Shown here in pieces: positions 29,889 through 39,109 of a stretch of 64,000 nt of DNA. The stretch spans positions 1,550,001-1,614,000 of the forward strand of contig NZ_CP140255.1 in NCBI RefSeq assembly GCF_034479615.1, in the 5' to 3' direction. A model generated the notes under the pieces. It ran no database searches and was not told where the DNA came from. It saw only the letters and a list, made by a program, of their open reading frames with translations. The position numbers and the translations under genes are program-made. Position 1 is the first letter of the stretch. The number at the start of each line of letters is the position of its first letter. Source of the stretch: Vreelandella neptunia (GTDB lineage Bacteria > Pseudomonadota > Gammaproteobacteria > Pseudomonadales > Halomonadaceae).

Positions 29889-30848
29889 GTGACAGACTCA
29901 CAGCAACACTATTTACTGATTATCAATGGTAAATCCGCCGGTAACCCGGCATTGCGTGAAGCAGTCAATGAACAACGTCAAGCAGGGATGCTGATTACGG
30001 TTCGTGCTACCTGGGAGGGGGGCGACGCTGCGGATATTGCAGAGCAGTCTGACGCCATGGGAGTTACCCATGTGATTGCCTGTGGCGGCGATGGCACCGT
30101 CAGCGAAGTTATGAACGGGCTGATGCGGTTGCCCCATGATCGGCGTCCTGTATTAGGCATTGTGCCCCTAGGCAGTGCCAATGATTTTGCAACCTCTGTG
30201 GGCTTACCGCTGGAGCCAAGCGCCGCTTTGGCCGCTGCTCGGGAGTTAAGCGCCTATCCTATCGATGTTGTGCGCGTGACCGCAGGCGCTGGTGGCGAAT
30301 CTTCCACCAGCTACTATATCAACATGACTACCGGTGGGTTTGGCGCTGAAGTTACTTCGTCGACACCGAAAACCCTTAAGCGGCTGCTCGGGGGCGGGGC
30401 TTATTCAGTGATGGGAGCGCTAAAAGCTTGGCGGCACCGCAGCTATCGCGGCACGCTACATTGGGACGAAAAAGAGGAGAGTGAGTCTTTGTTGCTACTG
30501 GCGTTAGGTAATGGCCGCCAGTCGGGTGGGGGGCAGGTGCTGGGGCCGCGTGCCAAGCTGGATGATGGCCGTCTGGACGTGCTGCTGGTCAAAGACTTTC
30601 GGTCGGTAACGGAACTGACCAAGCTCATTAGCGAGCTGCAGAGTTTCCCCTATGATGGGCGATTCGTCCGCTACTTCACCACGACCCAACTGACCGTGAC
30701 CACCCAGGAAAATGGCTCGCCCTGGCCACTCACGTTAGACGGCGAGGCGCGCTATTATGATCAGTTCTGCGCGGAAGTAGTGCCCCTCGCGCTACGTGTG
30801 CTACTACCTGAGGAGTGCCCGTTGCTCTCCTCGACCAGCCGACCTTAG
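29889..30848 (+). CDS. yegS: YegS-like lipid kinase (diacylglycerol kinase family)
   Basis: A DAGK_cat-domain protein of 319 residues. The nucleotide-binding motif CGGDGTVSEVMNGL and the downstream LGIVPLGSANDFA are clear, with NMTTGGFGAEVT and LGNGRQSGGGQVLGPRAKLDDG as the other conserved blocks. E. coli YegS phosphorylates phosphatidylglycerol in vitro; the physiological lipid is unknown. Translation probably starts at GTG 29889 behind AAGGAA. An acidic lipoprotein gene follows after 44 bp, so the two may be co-transcribed. Confidence 0.9.
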   Translation: MTDSQQHYLLIINGKSAGNPALREAVNEQRQAGMLITVRATWEGGDAADIAEQSDAMGVTHVIACGGDGTVSEVMNGLMRLPHDRRPVLGIVPLGSANDFATSVGLPLEPSAALAAARELSAYPIDVVRVTAGAGGESSTSYYINMTTGGFGAEVTSSTPKTLKRLLGGGAYSVMGALKAWRHRSYRGTLHWDEKEESESLLLLALGNGRQSGGGQVLGPRAKLDDGRLDVLLVKDFRSVTELTKLISELQSFPYDGRFVRYFTTTQLTVTTQENGSPWPLTLDGEARYYDQFCAEVVPLALRVLLPEECPLLSSTSRP

Positions 30849-30892
30849 CTCTTTTGGCTCACATTATTAACGTTATAGAGGAGAGGAATTAA

Positions 30893-31750
30893 ATGGCAAA
30901 TCGCGTGTGGATACCCGCGCTCGCCGCGGTGGCACTTCTGCTGAGTGCTTGCGGTGACTCCCAGGAAGATCCCACCGTGACACCTGATGATAATACTGCG
31001 GTGACGGATGAACAAACGGCTCGCGATGAGGAGGCGGGCGAAGAAGCGTCTGCCACGGCTGAGAACGCGACTGAAATCTCCAGTCCCGAAGAAGTAGAGG
31101 ATGATATTGAGGAGCGTCAAGCCGCTGAAGAGCTTGAGCGAGCGGAAGCGCTGCGCGAGGATGGTGAGACTCAGGCAAGTGATCCCCAAACCAGCGCTCA
31201 GTCCAGTGGCAGTGCGGCGGCTGGCGGTGAAGAAGTTGAGGCTGGTGAAGACACCCTGGCGGCGGATCCTGAAGAAGTGCTCGATGAAGAGGGCGCTATG
31301 CCGGGTGAGGCCACACGCTCCGATGTAGATGACATTATTGCCGAAACTGAACGCCGTTTTGAAGAGGCCGAGCAGCGTTTGGAGGAGCAGTTTCAGGAGG
31401 TAGAGCAGCAGGCGCCGACCTTGGAGCCGATGGAGAACGAGGATGTGCCGCCTAGTTGGGACACCGAAAGCAGTCTGCCAGAGCGCGAGCCCTTGCAAGA
31501 TGATAGCGATGTTACCGATGTTGACGCCTTGATTGAAGACACCGAGCGTCGCTTTGAAGAAGCGCAGCAACGGCTTGAGGAGCAATTCCAAGAGTTGGAG
31601 AATCGTGAGGCTGAGAGTGGTGCTGTGGTTGAGCCGACAGGCGAGCTTAATAGCAATGGCGCTGATAACCGTGACGTTGATAGCGCTGAAGGTAGCCTGG
31701 AAACCGGTGCTAATGGGGAGTCGCGGAGTGAGGGAGGATCGCTTGAGTGA
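30893..31750 (+). CDS. Acidic repeat-containing lipoprotein of unknown function
   Basis: I do not recognise this 285-residue protein. A lipoprotein signal peptide ends in LLSAC with Cys20 as the lipidated residue. The residue after Cys is Gly, not Asp, so retention in the inner membrane is not indicated. The rest is dominated by Glu, Asp, Gln, Ser and Ala. Two nearly identical predicted coiled-coil repeats occur at about residues 144-173 and 209-238, sharing ERRFEEA-QRLEEQFQE. Regions between and after them look disordered. GAGGAG lies upstream of ATG 30893. It may be co-transcribed with the yegS-like gene and ends before the terminator shared with the cold-shock gene. Confidence 0.8.
   Translation: MANRVWIPALAAVALLLSACGDSQEDPTVTPDDNTAVTDEQTARDEEAGEEASATAENATEISSPEEVEDDIEERQAAEELERAEALREDGETQASDPQTSAQSSGSAAAGGEEVEAGEDTLAADPEEVLDEEGAMPGEATRSDVDDIIAETERRFEEAEQRLEEQFQEVEQQAPTLEPMENEDVPPSWDTESSLPEREPLQDDSDVTDVDALIEDTERRFEEAQQRLEEQFQELENREAESGAVVEPTGELNSNGADNRDVDSAEGSLETGANGESRSEGGSLE
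31322..31606 (+). repeat. Internal repeat in the lipoprotein gene
   Basis: Two copies of about 90 bp begin at 31322 and 31517, a 195-bp (65-codon) period. At protein level they match at most positions (DVD-I--TERRFEEA-QRLEEQFQE). At DNA level they differ at many third positions (for example CGTTTGGAG against CGGCTTGAG), so the duplication is old and the protein sequence has been kept by selection. Confidence 0.8.
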
Positions 31751-31779
31751 TTCTCTTTAGCCAATAGTCAGGCAATAAA

Positions 31780-31803
31780 AAAGGCCCGCGTTTGCGGGCC
31801 TTT
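31780..31803 (-). terminator. Terminator for the cold-shock gene (shared with lipoprotein gene)
   Basis: AAAGGCCCGC (31780-31789) pairs with GCGGGCCTTT (31794-31803) around GTTT. Read on the minus strand the stem is followed by a run of T, making a strong terminator for the cold-shock gene; on the plus strand the T-run is shorter, so it is a weaker end for the lipoprotein transcript. Confidence 0.88.
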
Positions 31804-31819
31804 GTCCATCCGTTAGCAA

Positions 31820-32023
31820 TTAAGCTGGGCGGATGTTGGAAGCCTGAAGGCCTTTTTTACCCTGAGTCACTTCAAAGCTGACTTTTTGACCGTCTTGCAG
31901 GGTCTTGAAGCCTTCAGCTTGAATTTCGGAGAAGTGGGCGAACAGATCGTCTCCGCCGTCATCAGGAGAGATGAAGCCGAAGCCTTTAGTATCGTTGAAC
32001 CACTTAACAGTGCCAGTTGCCAT
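31820..32023 (-). CDS. Cold-shock domain protein, CspA family
   Basis: A 67-residue single OB-fold protein with RNP1 (KGFGFI) and RNP2 (DLFAHF) motifs that bind single-stranded RNA or DNA. It begins [20 protein letters not shown], typical of CspA/CspD-like proteins, and ends ASNIRPA. AAGGAA precedes the ATG. The 133-bp gap to the divergent LysE-type gene leaves room for a long 5' leader, which cold-shock genes often use for thermal control; I cannot show a specific fold. Which paralogue it is cannot be decided. Confidence 0.95.
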   Translation of the reverse strand: MATGTVKWFNDTKGFGFISPDDGGDDLFAHFSEIQAEGFKTLQDGQKVSFEVTQGKKGLQASNIRPA

Positions 32024-32156
32024 TTTCTATTTCCTTAACGTGCTTAGTAATCACGGGCAACTCTATTGTCCACCCGCTACAATTACTCTAGATGTAAACA
32101 CGGCTGTCGTCCAGCGACATTCCTAAGATTTTTTATTTGGTTGCGAGCAAGAACAA

Positions 32157-32813
32157 ATGATGCAGTTAGGTTTTATTGATGCGCAGTTTATTTCCTTTTT
32201 GGTAGCGATCACGTTGCTGACGATAAGCCCCGGTGTCGATACGTTGCTGGTAATACGCAATACGGCCCGCGGAGGCATCCGCGATGGTATCACCACGAGT
32301 TTAGCTATCTGCTGCGGCCTGTTTGTGCATGCCACGATTTCTGCATTGGGCATTTCTTTGATCCTGCTCCAGTCGGCCTGGGCGTTTCATATGCTAAAGC
32401 TGGTGGGGGCGGGCTACCTAATTTGGCTGGGTATTACCAGCTTGATAGCAGCGCGGAAAGGCCAACCGCTGCCGGTTAATGGGGTGCTAGAAGGTGTTCC
32501 TGCCGTTTCGCGCTGGCAGCCGGTTAAAGAGGGCTTTTTGTCCAATGTGTTGAACCCCAAAACCGTGGTGTTCTACATGGCCTTTTTGCCTCAGTTCATC
32601 GCTCCTGGCGATCCGGCGCTACTGAAGTCGCTATGGCTGGCGGGAGTGCACTTTATCATCGCCAATATTTGGCAAATCAGCGTGGTCATGATGGTGGGAA
32701 GTGCCGGCAAATGGTTGGCTAACGCACGTTTTGCGCAAGTGCTTAATGCCGCTACGGGCAGTGTGCTGGTGGTGTTTGGTATTCGGCTGGCATTAACACA
32801 GCGCCCGGTATAA
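32157..32813 (+). CDS. LysE/RhtB family amino-acid exporter
   Basis: A 218-residue inner-membrane protein with about six hydrophobic segments. The N-terminal block (LVAITLLTISPGVDTLLVIRN) and the VKEGFLSNVLNPKTVVFYMAFLPQFI segment are signatures of the RhtB branch of the LysE superfamily, which exports homoserine, threonine, leucine or related compounds. The substrate is not determinable. ATG at 32157 is followed at once by a second ATG at 32160. It is divergent from the cold-shock gene and convergent with slt. Confidence 0.88.
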   Translation: MMQLGFIDAQFISFLVAITLLTISPGVDTLLVIRNTARGGIRDGITTSLAICCGLFVHATISALGISLILLQSAWAFHMLKLVGAGYLIWLGITSLIAARKGQPLPVNGVLEGVPAVSRWQPVKEGFLSNVLNPKTVVFYMAFLPQFIAPGDPALLKSLWLAGVHFIIANIWQISVVMMVGSAGKWLANARFAQVLNAATGSVLVVFGIRLALTQRPV

Positions 32814-32855
32814 ACCGGGCCTGGTAAGCCGGTAATGTGGTGTGTAGAGAAAGGC

Positions 32856-34805
32856 TTAGCGGCGGGCGAGCAGGGCTCGGTCGTAGCGTACCTGCTGCTC
32901 GTTATCGCTCAGCAGTGAAACGCCTTCACTATTGCCGCCGTTGGCAAGACTCTCAAAAATCACCCTGTAGCTAAGCACCGCCTGCACGTAGTCGCGGGTT
33001 TCGCGGAAAGGGATGCTCTCCACAAAGAGATCAAAGGCCTCTACACCATCGCCCAGCCACTGATCGACGCGGCCAGGGCCCGCATTATAAGCCGCTGCGG
33101 CGGCCAGTCGATTGCCCTGGTAGCGTTGTAGCTTGTCGCGCAGGTAGGTGCTGCCCAGGCGTATATTAAGCTCTGGGTCGAGAACGCCGTAGGGGCCAGG
33201 ATCGCTAATGCCCAGTTCACGGCTGACTTGGCTGGCGGTGCCAGGCATTAGCTGCATTAACCCACGCGCCCCTGCGGGTGAAAGGGCGTTAGGGTTGTAA
33301 GCGCTTTCGCGACGGGTAATGGCCATCAATAGGTATGGATCCACACCGGTGAGACGGCCCCAGTGTTGAAAGCTATCGTGGTAAGCCTGGGGGAAGCGCC
33401 AATCCAAAGCGTCCCACATTTCAGCGGCAATGGTGGTCTGCACCAAGCGTGCATGCCACTGCTGCTGAGCGGCATAGTCGGCTAGCGCTCGTGCCTGTTG
33501 TGGCGAACCGCTCTGTACCGCGTGCAGCCACTCACTGTTGGCGAGCCCATCCTCGCCAATGCGTAGCAAGGCCTCAGTACGCTGAACGACGGGGAGTTGG
33601 GCAATGCGCTGTCGCGACGCTTCGTCAAAATGATTGCGTTCAAGGTTCAACTGATAGGGTTGGCCGAGCTTTTCTGCTGCTGCAAAGCCATAAAAACTGC
33701 GATCCTGGGCAGCCTGCTGGTAGCGTGCCTCGGCAGCCGCCTGGTTGCCAAGCTGCCCATTGGCGCGGCCCAGCCAATACTGCCAACGGCTATTCTCTTG
33801 CTGGCTAGCGGGCATTTCGGCAATCCAGTAGAGCACTCCGTTCCAATCTCGGCTAGCCAGCGCATGGCGAACACGCAGCTCTAAAACCCGCTCGCTCTCC
33901 AGACCCGGTAGCACGCTGTCAACCCAGCTTAGCGTGCCCGGTACATCGCGTACCAGGGCGTAAAAAGCCAGTTCTTCCTCAATGGCTTGACGGTCACTGG
34001 GCAGCAGGTTTAAACGCGACGAGAGCGTCTGCCAAGCGGCAAAGGCTGCAGGCGTATCTTCATGGGTGTAGCGCTGCATGGCGGCCCGGTAGAAGCTTGC
34101 CGTGGCGGCACACTCGGGGCCTAGGCAGGTGGGCGCCTGGGTAATGGCGCTACTGCGCGCTGTGACACTATCCACTGTCTCTAGAGCGGTTTGCCACTGG
34201 CCGCTTAATAGCCCGCCAAGATAGCTCGATAGCCGCGTTTCTCCCGCCTGCCAAGCGAGCATTTTACGTTCCCAAATAGCCGTGGCATCGATGGTACCGT
34301 TGGCCCGCAGGCGTTCAAATAGTGGGTCGCACGCATTGGGCTGCGAGCTGCCTACGCGCCATAAATCTAATCCTGCCTCGCTTGCCAACTGGGGTTGAGT
34401 CGCAAGCAGGGCTGTGTAGTAGTAGCACTGCCGGGCGGTGCCTGATGGCTCACCATCAGCCACCGCGAGCAGGTCGCTATAGCGCCCTGCGTGACCATAC
34501 TTTGCTATCGCTTGACCACGTATCCATCCTGCTAGAGGAGAGTCTGCGTGCTGGTCGATAAATTGATGTACCCGTTCAGGAGCTACGTTTGGCAATTGCC
34601 CCCTTAAGCGGTGGTACTCTACGTAACCGCGCAACGGGTGGTCTTCAATTGAGCGCTCATCGACACGCGCCCATTGCTGCTCGCGGGCAGCGGCGAGGGC
34701 ATCGCGTAATTCACTATCAGATGCGGCCCAAGAAAGCGCAGGTAAGCCCGCCAATAGTGCGGTACACAGCACACGGGCGGTATGGCGAAATGGCGAAACC
34801 AACAT
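32856..34805 (-). CDS. slt: Soluble lytic murein transglycosylase
   Basis: This periplasmic enzyme cleaves the glycan strand of peptidoglycan with formation of 1,6-anhydromuramic acid. A signal peptide (about residues 1-27, ending SWAAS) is followed by a long helical superhelix of the Slt70 U-domain type and a C-terminal SLT domain. Catalytic Glu500 is in AITRRESAYNPNALSPAGARGLMQLMPGTA order; GSTYLRDKLQRYQGN and AAYNAGPGRVDQWL complete the lysozyme-like fold. At 649 residues it matches Slt70. It is divergent from the DUF1232 gene. Confidence 0.95.
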   Translation of the reverse strand: MLVSPFRHTARVLCTALLAGLPALSWAASDSELRDALAAAREQQWARVDERSIEDHPLRGYVEYHRLRGQLPNVAPERVHQFIDQHADSPLAGWIRGQAIAKYGHAGRYSDLLAVADGEPSGTARQCYYYTALLATQPQLASEAGLDLWRVGSSQPNACDPLFERLRANGTIDATAIWERKMLAWQAGETRLSSYLGGLLSGQWQTALETVDSVTARSSAITQAPTCLGPECAATASFYRAAMQRYTHEDTPAAFAAWQTLSSRLNLLPSDRQAIEEELAFYALVRDVPGTLSWVDSVLPGLESERVLELRVRHALASRDWNGVLYWIAEMPASQQENSRWQYWLGRANGQLGNQAAAEARYQQAAQDRSFYGFAAAEKLGQPYQLNLERNHFDEASRQRIAQLPVVQRTEALLRIGEDGLANSEWLHAVQSGSPQQARALADYAAQQQWHARLVQTTIAAEMWDALDWRFPQAYHDSFQHWGRLTGVDPYLLMAITRRESAYNPNALSPAGARGLMQLMPGTASQVSRELGISDPGPYGVLDPELNIRLGSTYLRDKLQRYQGNRLAAAAAYNAGPGRVDQWLGDGVEAFDLFVESIPFRETRDYVQAVLSYRVIFESLANGGNSEGVSLLSDNEQQVRYDRALLARR

Positions 34806-34943
34806 GGTGCTCTCTCTCTATAAATCGGTGTTACTTAATCTGGGCCCGGGAGCAGCCCACGCAGATTGCGGTGCAACCGCTATACTGAACGAATATCAGC
34901 CGCCATGATCTGACAGCCTAAATACTTAAAGGATCTAATTGCG

Positions 34944-35276
34944 ATGGCTCCATTATCCACTTGGTGGTTGCTGCGTCGACTCAAATCCCGCGTTTGGGCG
35001 ACAAAACGTATTGTGCGCGCTTTAAAGCTGTTTATCCCTATGACCCGCGATGTTGTTCGCGGCGATTTTCGGCCTATTCCCTGGTCGGCCTTCGGCATGA
35101 TGGCATTAGCGCTGGGCTATTTGGTACTGCCGTTCGATCTGATACCCGACTTTCTGATGCTAATCGGCGTGGTGGATGACGTGCTAATTGTCGGCTGGCT
35201 GCTTAATCGTATCGATCAGCGCCTGGAGGGCTATCGGGCCTGGAAATACCCTGATCCCGATATGACGCCTTCTTGA
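34944..35276 (+). CDS. DUF1232 (YkvA-like) membrane-associated protein
   Basis: The 110-residue protein has a basic N-terminal third, a hydrophobic stretch (PWSAFGMMALALGYLVLPFD) and the family hallmark LVLPFDLIPDFLMLIGVVDDVLIVGWLLNRID. DUF1232 proteins have no settled function; some occur near stress or envelope genes. AAAGGA precedes ATG 34944. It is followed by the heat-shock promoter of htpG, so it may be an independent transcript. Confidence 0.85.
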   Translation: MAPLSTWWLLRRLKSRVWATKRIVRALKLFIPMTRDVVRGDFRPIPWSAFGMMALALGYLVLPFDLIPDFLMLIGVVDDVLIVGWLLNRIDQRLEGYRAWKYPDPDMTPS

Positions 35277-35319
35277 TCCCAGGGACTTGTTAATCCCAGT
35301 GGCTTCTTAATCAAGGCCG

Positions 35320-35347
35320 CTTGAAAAATCGCTGCCTATCCCCATAT
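35320..35347 (+). promoter_or_regulatory. Sigma-32 heat-shock promoter of htpG
   Basis: CTTGAAA (35320-35326) and CCCCATAT (35340-35347) are separated by 13 bases, matching the sigma-32 consensus CTTGAAA-N(11-16)-CCCCATnT at every defined position. It lies 80 bp before the htpG ATG at 35428. htpG is a classic sigma-32 regulon gene, so sequence and context agree. Confidence 0.9.
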
Positions 35348-35427
35348 CTACTCCACGAAACCATTTTATCCTGCTGCATGTAAACGCAGAGGGATGCGAC
35401 TCAACGTGATTGATAAGGGCTAAGCGC

Positions 35428-37362
35428 ATGACTACAGCTACCCACGAACAAGCGACTGATAAATCGGCTAACCACGAAGAAACGCTCGGCTTTCAGACGG
35501 AAGTTAAGCAGCTGCTGAATTTGATGATTCACTCCCTGTACTCAAACCGGGAGATTTTCCTACGCGAGCTTATCTCAAACGCTGCCGACGCCTGCGACAA
35601 GCTACGTTACGCGGCTCTTGATAACGATGCACTCTACGAAGGCGACAGCGAACTACGCATTGAAATCGAACACGACCGCGATGCCAACACTATCACCCTA
35701 CGTGATAACGGTGTCGGCATGAACCGGGAAGACGTGATCGCCAACTTGGGTACCATTGCGCGTTCCGGCACTGCTGAGTTCCTCAAGCAGCTCTCGGGCG
35801 AGCAGCAGAAAGACGCCAAGCTAATCGGTCAGTTCGGTGTTGGTTTCTACTCGGGCTTTATCGTTGCTGATGAAATTTCGGTGCGTACCCGCAAAGCGGG
35901 CACGGATGCTGCCGAAGGCGTTGAGTGGCGCTCCAAAGGGGAGGGTGAATTTACCGTTGCCGATATTGAGCGTGCTCAGCACGGCACAGAAATCACTCTG
36001 CACCTGAAAGAGGATGCCAAAGAGTTTGCTGACGACTATCGCCTGCAGGGCTTGGTTCGTAAGTACTCGGATCATATCGAAGTCCCCGTTCGCATGCCGA
36101 AAACAGAAACGGCGAAAGACGACGAGGGTAATCCTATCGAGGGTAGTGAAGTGACTACCTGGGAAACCGTTAACGAGGCGACGGCGCTATGGTCGCGTCC
36201 CAAGAGCGAAGTTTCCGACGATGAGTACAAGGCGTTCTACAAGCACGTTGCTCACGATTTTTCTGACCCGCTGACCTGGAGCCACAACAAGGTCGAAGGC
36301 AAGCTCGAATACACCAGCCTGCTCTATGTACCGGGTCGGGCACCTTTTGACCTCTTCGAACGCGACGGTGCTCGGGGCGTTAAGCTCTACGTTCAGCGTG
36401 TCTTTATTATGGACGACGCCGAACAGTTCCTGCCGCTCTACCTGCGCTTTATCAAAGGCGTACTCGATACCCGTGAGCTGTCGCTAAACGTATCCCGTGA
36501 GCTGCTCCAGCAGGATCCCAATGTAGATAAGATCAAATCGGCGCTGACCAAGCGCGGTTTGGATATGTTGAAAAAACTGGCCAAAGATAAAGAGCAGTAC
36601 CAGACCTTCTGGAATACCTTTGGTAGCGTATTGAAGGAAGGGCCGGGCGAAGATCCCTCTAACCGGGAAAAAATTGCTGGCCTGCTGCGCTTTGCCTCAA
36701 CCCATACCGATACGGCTGCCCAGGAGCACGGGCTAGCGGACTATGTCGAGCGCATGAAAGAGGGGCAGCAGAAGATTTATTACGTTGTGGCCGATAGCTT
36801 CAATGCGGCGAAAAACAGCCCCCACCTTGAGATCTTCCGCAAAAAAGGCATCGAAGTCCTGCTGCTGTCTGACCGTATTGATGAGTGGTTAATGAGCCAT
36901 CTCACCGAGTTTGACGGCAAAACCTTTGCCGATGTGGCCAAGGGCGAGCTTGATCTTGGCGATGTGGAAGACGAAGCAGAGAAGAAAGCTCAAGAGGAAA
37001 CCGCTAAAGCCAAAGAGGATCTGGTAAAGCGCGTAAAAGAAGCGCTGGGCGATGGTGTTCAAGAGGTAAAAGTGACTCACCGTCTCACCGATTCGCCTGC
37101 CTGTGTCGTGCTGCCCGAGCATGAAATGGGCTACCAGATGCGCCGCATTATGGAAGCCGCTGGTCAGCCGCTGCCTGAGGTGAAGCCGATTCTTGAGCTT
37201 AACCCTAGCCACGCGCTGGTAGCGCGCTTGGAAGGGGCTGAGGGTGATCTGTTTGGTCAGCTAGCCCACATACTGCTCGATCAGGCAATTATTGCTGAGG
37301 GTGGCCATCTGGATGATCCGGCTGCCTACGTGAAGCGTCTGAATAGTGTACTGACTGCTTAA
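35428..37362 (+). CDS. htpG: Chaperone protein HtpG (Hsp90)
   Basis: HtpG is the bacterial Hsp90. The N-terminal GHKL ATPase has [28 protein letters not shown] and [10 protein letters not shown]; the middle domain has [16 protein letters not shown] with the catalytic Arg, and the C-terminal dimerisation domain follows a Lys/Glu-rich segment near residue 510-530. ATG 35428 (MTTATHEQA) gives 644 residues. It sits behind a sigma-32 promoter and ends at a stem-loop terminator. Confidence 0.98.
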   Translation: MTTATHEQATDKSANHEETLGFQTEVKQLLNLMIHSLYSNREIFLRELISNAADACDKLRYAALDNDALYEGDSELRIEIEHDRDANTITLRDNGVGMNREDVIANLGTIARSGTAEFLKQLSGEQQKDAKLIGQFGVGFYSGFIVADEISVRTRKAGTDAAEGVEWRSKGEGEFTVADIERAQHGTEITLHLKEDAKEFADDYRLQGLVRKYSDHIEVPVRMPKTETAKDDEGNPIEGSEVTTWETVNEATALWSRPKSEVSDDEYKAFYKHVAHDFSDPLTWSHNKVEGKLEYTSLLYVPGRAPFDLFERDGARGVKLYVQRVFIMDDAEQFLPLYLRFIKGVLDTRELSLNVSRELLQQDPNVDKIKSALTKRGLDMLKKLAKDKEQYQTFWNTFGSVLKEGPGEDPSNREKIAGLLRFASTHTDTAAQEHGLADYVERMKEGQQKIYYVVADSFNAAKNSPHLEIFRKKGIEVLLLSDRIDEWLMSHLTEFDGKTFADVAKGELDLGDVEDEAEKKAQEETAKAKEDLVKRVKEALGDGVQEVKVTHRLTDSPACVVLPEHEMGYQMRRIMEAAGQPLPEVKPILELNPSHALVARLEGAEGDLFGQLAHILLDQAIIAEGGHLDDPAAYVKRLNSVLTA

Positions 37363-37381
37363 CAGAATACGCTATGTCAAT

Positions 37382-37419
37382 GACGGCCCGCTTGGTTACC
37401 CCAGCGGGCCGTCTGTTTT
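37382..37419 (+). terminator. Rho-independent terminator after htpG
   Basis: GACGGCCCGCT (37382-37392) pairs with AGCGGGCCGTC (37403-37413) around a ten-base loop that can pair further (GG/CC), followed by TGTTTTGG. It lies 20 bp after the htpG stop. Confidence 0.82.
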
Positions 37420-37465
37420 GGTAGAGTAGGGATATACGTTCTGCAGGACTTACTAGGACATCATC

Positions 37466-38578
37466 ATGGCTGAGCAGCAAACCAACGTAGCGGTACTGGG
37501 GGGCGGTAGTTTTGGTACGGCGCTAGCGAGTATTGCCGCCGATAATGGCGCTCGCGTTCGCCAGTGGATGCGTGACGAAACGCTGGTCAAGCAAATCAAC
37601 CAAGAGCACCGTAACGGGCGCTACTTGCCGAATTACGCGATGAACCCCGCCGTGGAGGCGTCGGCGGATATTCAGACGGTGCTGGCTGACGCGGAGCTAG
37701 TACTCATCGCGATTCCCTCAAAGGCCTTTCGCAGCGTTGTGCAAGCGGCGAAAGCGTGGCTTAGGCCCGAGCAGATACTGGTCAGTACCACCAAGGGAAT
37801 TGAGCAGGAGGGCTTCCTGCTGATGAGCCAGGTACTCGAGCAGGAAACGGGTTTTAGTCACATTGGCGTGATTGCGGGCCCGAATCTGGCCTCTGAAATT
37901 GCCGATAAGCAGTTAACCGCGACCGTGATTGCCAGCGCGGATTCGCTTACCCGCACCCGCGTACAGCAAGTATTGGGCTGCCGTTACTTTCGTGTCTACG
38001 CAAGTGATGACCGCCATGGTGTTGAGCTGGGCGGTGCACTGAAAAATATTTATGCGATTGCCGCCGGTATGGCGGCGGCGCTGGGCATGGGCGAAAACAC
38101 CCGCAGTATGCTGATGACCCGCGCCTTGGCTGAGATGAGCCGCTTTGCGGTCGCCCAGGGGGCTAACCCGATGACTTTTTTAGGGCTGGCGGGGGTGGGC
38201 GACTTAATCGTTACCTGCTCGTCTAACCTGTCGCGCAATTACCGTGTCGGCTACGCCATGGGCGAAGGGCGCACGCTGGAAGAAGCGGTAGATGCCCTTG
38301 GTCAGGTGGCTGAAGGTGTGAATACCGTTAAGCTGGTATGCGCTAAAGCAAGCGAGATGGGGGTTTATATGCCGCTGGCGGAAGGCCTCAATCACGTGTT
38401 GTTTGACGGCGTGCCCGCCCAGGAGATGGCGCGTACTCTTATGATGGGTGAGCAGAGTAGCGATGTAGAGTTTATCCTGCCCCGTGAAGCCGTACAGCAG
38501 GCCCATCGAGACCAAGCCCCTCACAACCAAACTCCTCACAACCAAGCTTCAAAGGACAATGGAGGCAGGAATGCCTGA
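37466..38578 (+). CDS. gpsA: NAD(P)+-dependent glycerol-3-phosphate dehydrogenase
   Basis: GpsA makes sn-glycerol-3-phosphate from DHAP for phospholipid synthesis. The Rossmann motif [10 protein letters not shown] is at the N-terminus; [18 protein letters not shown], and [16 protein letters not shown] (catalytic Lys) follow. At 370 residues it is about 30 longer than E. coli GpsA; the extra is a polar tail with two PHNQ repeats. The last eight bases overlap the sixA start. Confidence 0.96.
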   Translation: MAEQQTNVAVLGGGSFGTALASIAADNGARVRQWMRDETLVKQINQEHRNGRYLPNYAMNPAVEASADIQTVLADAELVLIAIPSKAFRSVVQAAKAWLRPEQILVSTTKGIEQEGFLLMSQVLEQETGFSHIGVIAGPNLASEIADKQLTATVIASADSLTRTRVQQVLGCRYFRVYASDDRHGVELGGALKNIYAIAAGMAAALGMGENTRSMLMTRALAEMSRFAVAQGANPMTFLGLAGVGDLIVTCSSNLSRNYRVGYAMGEGRTLEEAVDALGQVAEGVNTVKLVCAKASEMGVYMPLAEGLNHVLFDGVPAQEMARTLMMGEQSSDVEFILPREAVQQAHRDQAPHNQTPHNQASKDNGGRNA

Positions 38579-39050
38579 TGTGCTAATTATGCGCCACGGT
38601 GAGGCCGCGCCGGGCTATCCCGACCAGGCGCGCCGATTAACGCCCCGCGGTGAGCTTGAGGCCGAAAAAATGGCGCGTTGGTTGGCCGAGCACGTGGCTG
38701 CAGGCGAGTTGGGTATGCCGAGGATTTATGCCAGCCCCTATGCGCGCGCGCAGCAAACCGCGCAAAGGCTCTGCGATGCGCTGGAAACGTCGTTTGAAAC
38801 GTTGGATTTTATCACACCGGATGATTCACCCCGTGCGGTAAGCGACTGGTTGCTGGAACAGCCCGAAGGTGCGCCGATCATGCTGGTCAGTCATATGCCG
38901 CTGGTAGGCGATCTGGCGGGGTTGTTAGTAGAGGGCAGCCCTGCCAAGGGTATTGGCTTTCCTACCGCCGCTATCGCCGAGCTTGAGGCCGAGGTATTGG
39001 CAGCAGGCTGCTCGCAGTTGAGGCGATTTACCCAGCCCAGCCAACTTTAA
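38571..39050 (+). CDS. sixA: Phosphohistidine phosphatase SixA
   Basis: SixA removes phosphate from histidine in histidine-phosphotransfer domains (ArcB) and, in E. coli, from the nitrogen PTS protein NPr. The histidine phosphatase signature is [11 protein letters not shown] at the start, with [15 protein letters not shown] and [14 protein letters not shown] (second catalytic His). ATG 38571 has GGAGG five bases upstream and gives 159 residues. The npr/ptsN genes of the nitrogen PTS, its known target in E. coli, are also in this window. Confidence 0.92.
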   Translation: MPDVLIMRHGEAAPGYPDQARRLTPRGELEAEKMARWLAEHVAAGELGMPRIYASPYARAQQTAQRLCDALETSFETLDFITPDDSPRAVSDWLLEQPEGAPIMLVSHMPLVGDLAGLLVEGSPAKGIGFPTAAIAELEAEVLAAGCSQLRRFTQPSQL

Positions 39051-39064
39051 GAACCTTAAATGCC

Positions 39065-39090
39065 AAAAAAGCGGCTGCCAATGCAGCCGC
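39065..39090 (-). terminator. Rho-independent terminator for gatCAB
   Basis: GCGGCTGC (39071-39078) and GCAGCCGC (39083-39090) form a perfect stem with a CAAT loop. On the minus strand the stem is followed by TTTTTT (39065-39070), so it terminates the gat transcript, after running through the structured repeat. On the plus strand the sixA transcript would meet the same stem with a weaker tail. Confidence 0.85.
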
Positions 39091-39109
39091 TAGTATTTGC
39101 AAGCTTTCA

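Noticed and set aside
30845..31591. A 248-codon minus-strand frame opposite the lipoprotein gene
   Set aside because: Antisense to a Glu-rich gene gives Leu/Phe-rich hydrophobic sequence by codon complement. The plus-strand frame has a ribosome binding site, signal peptide and conserved repeats.
37289..37480. Minus-strand frame between htpG and gpsA
   Set aside because: It crosses the htpG terminator stem and overlaps both genes; nothing supports translation.
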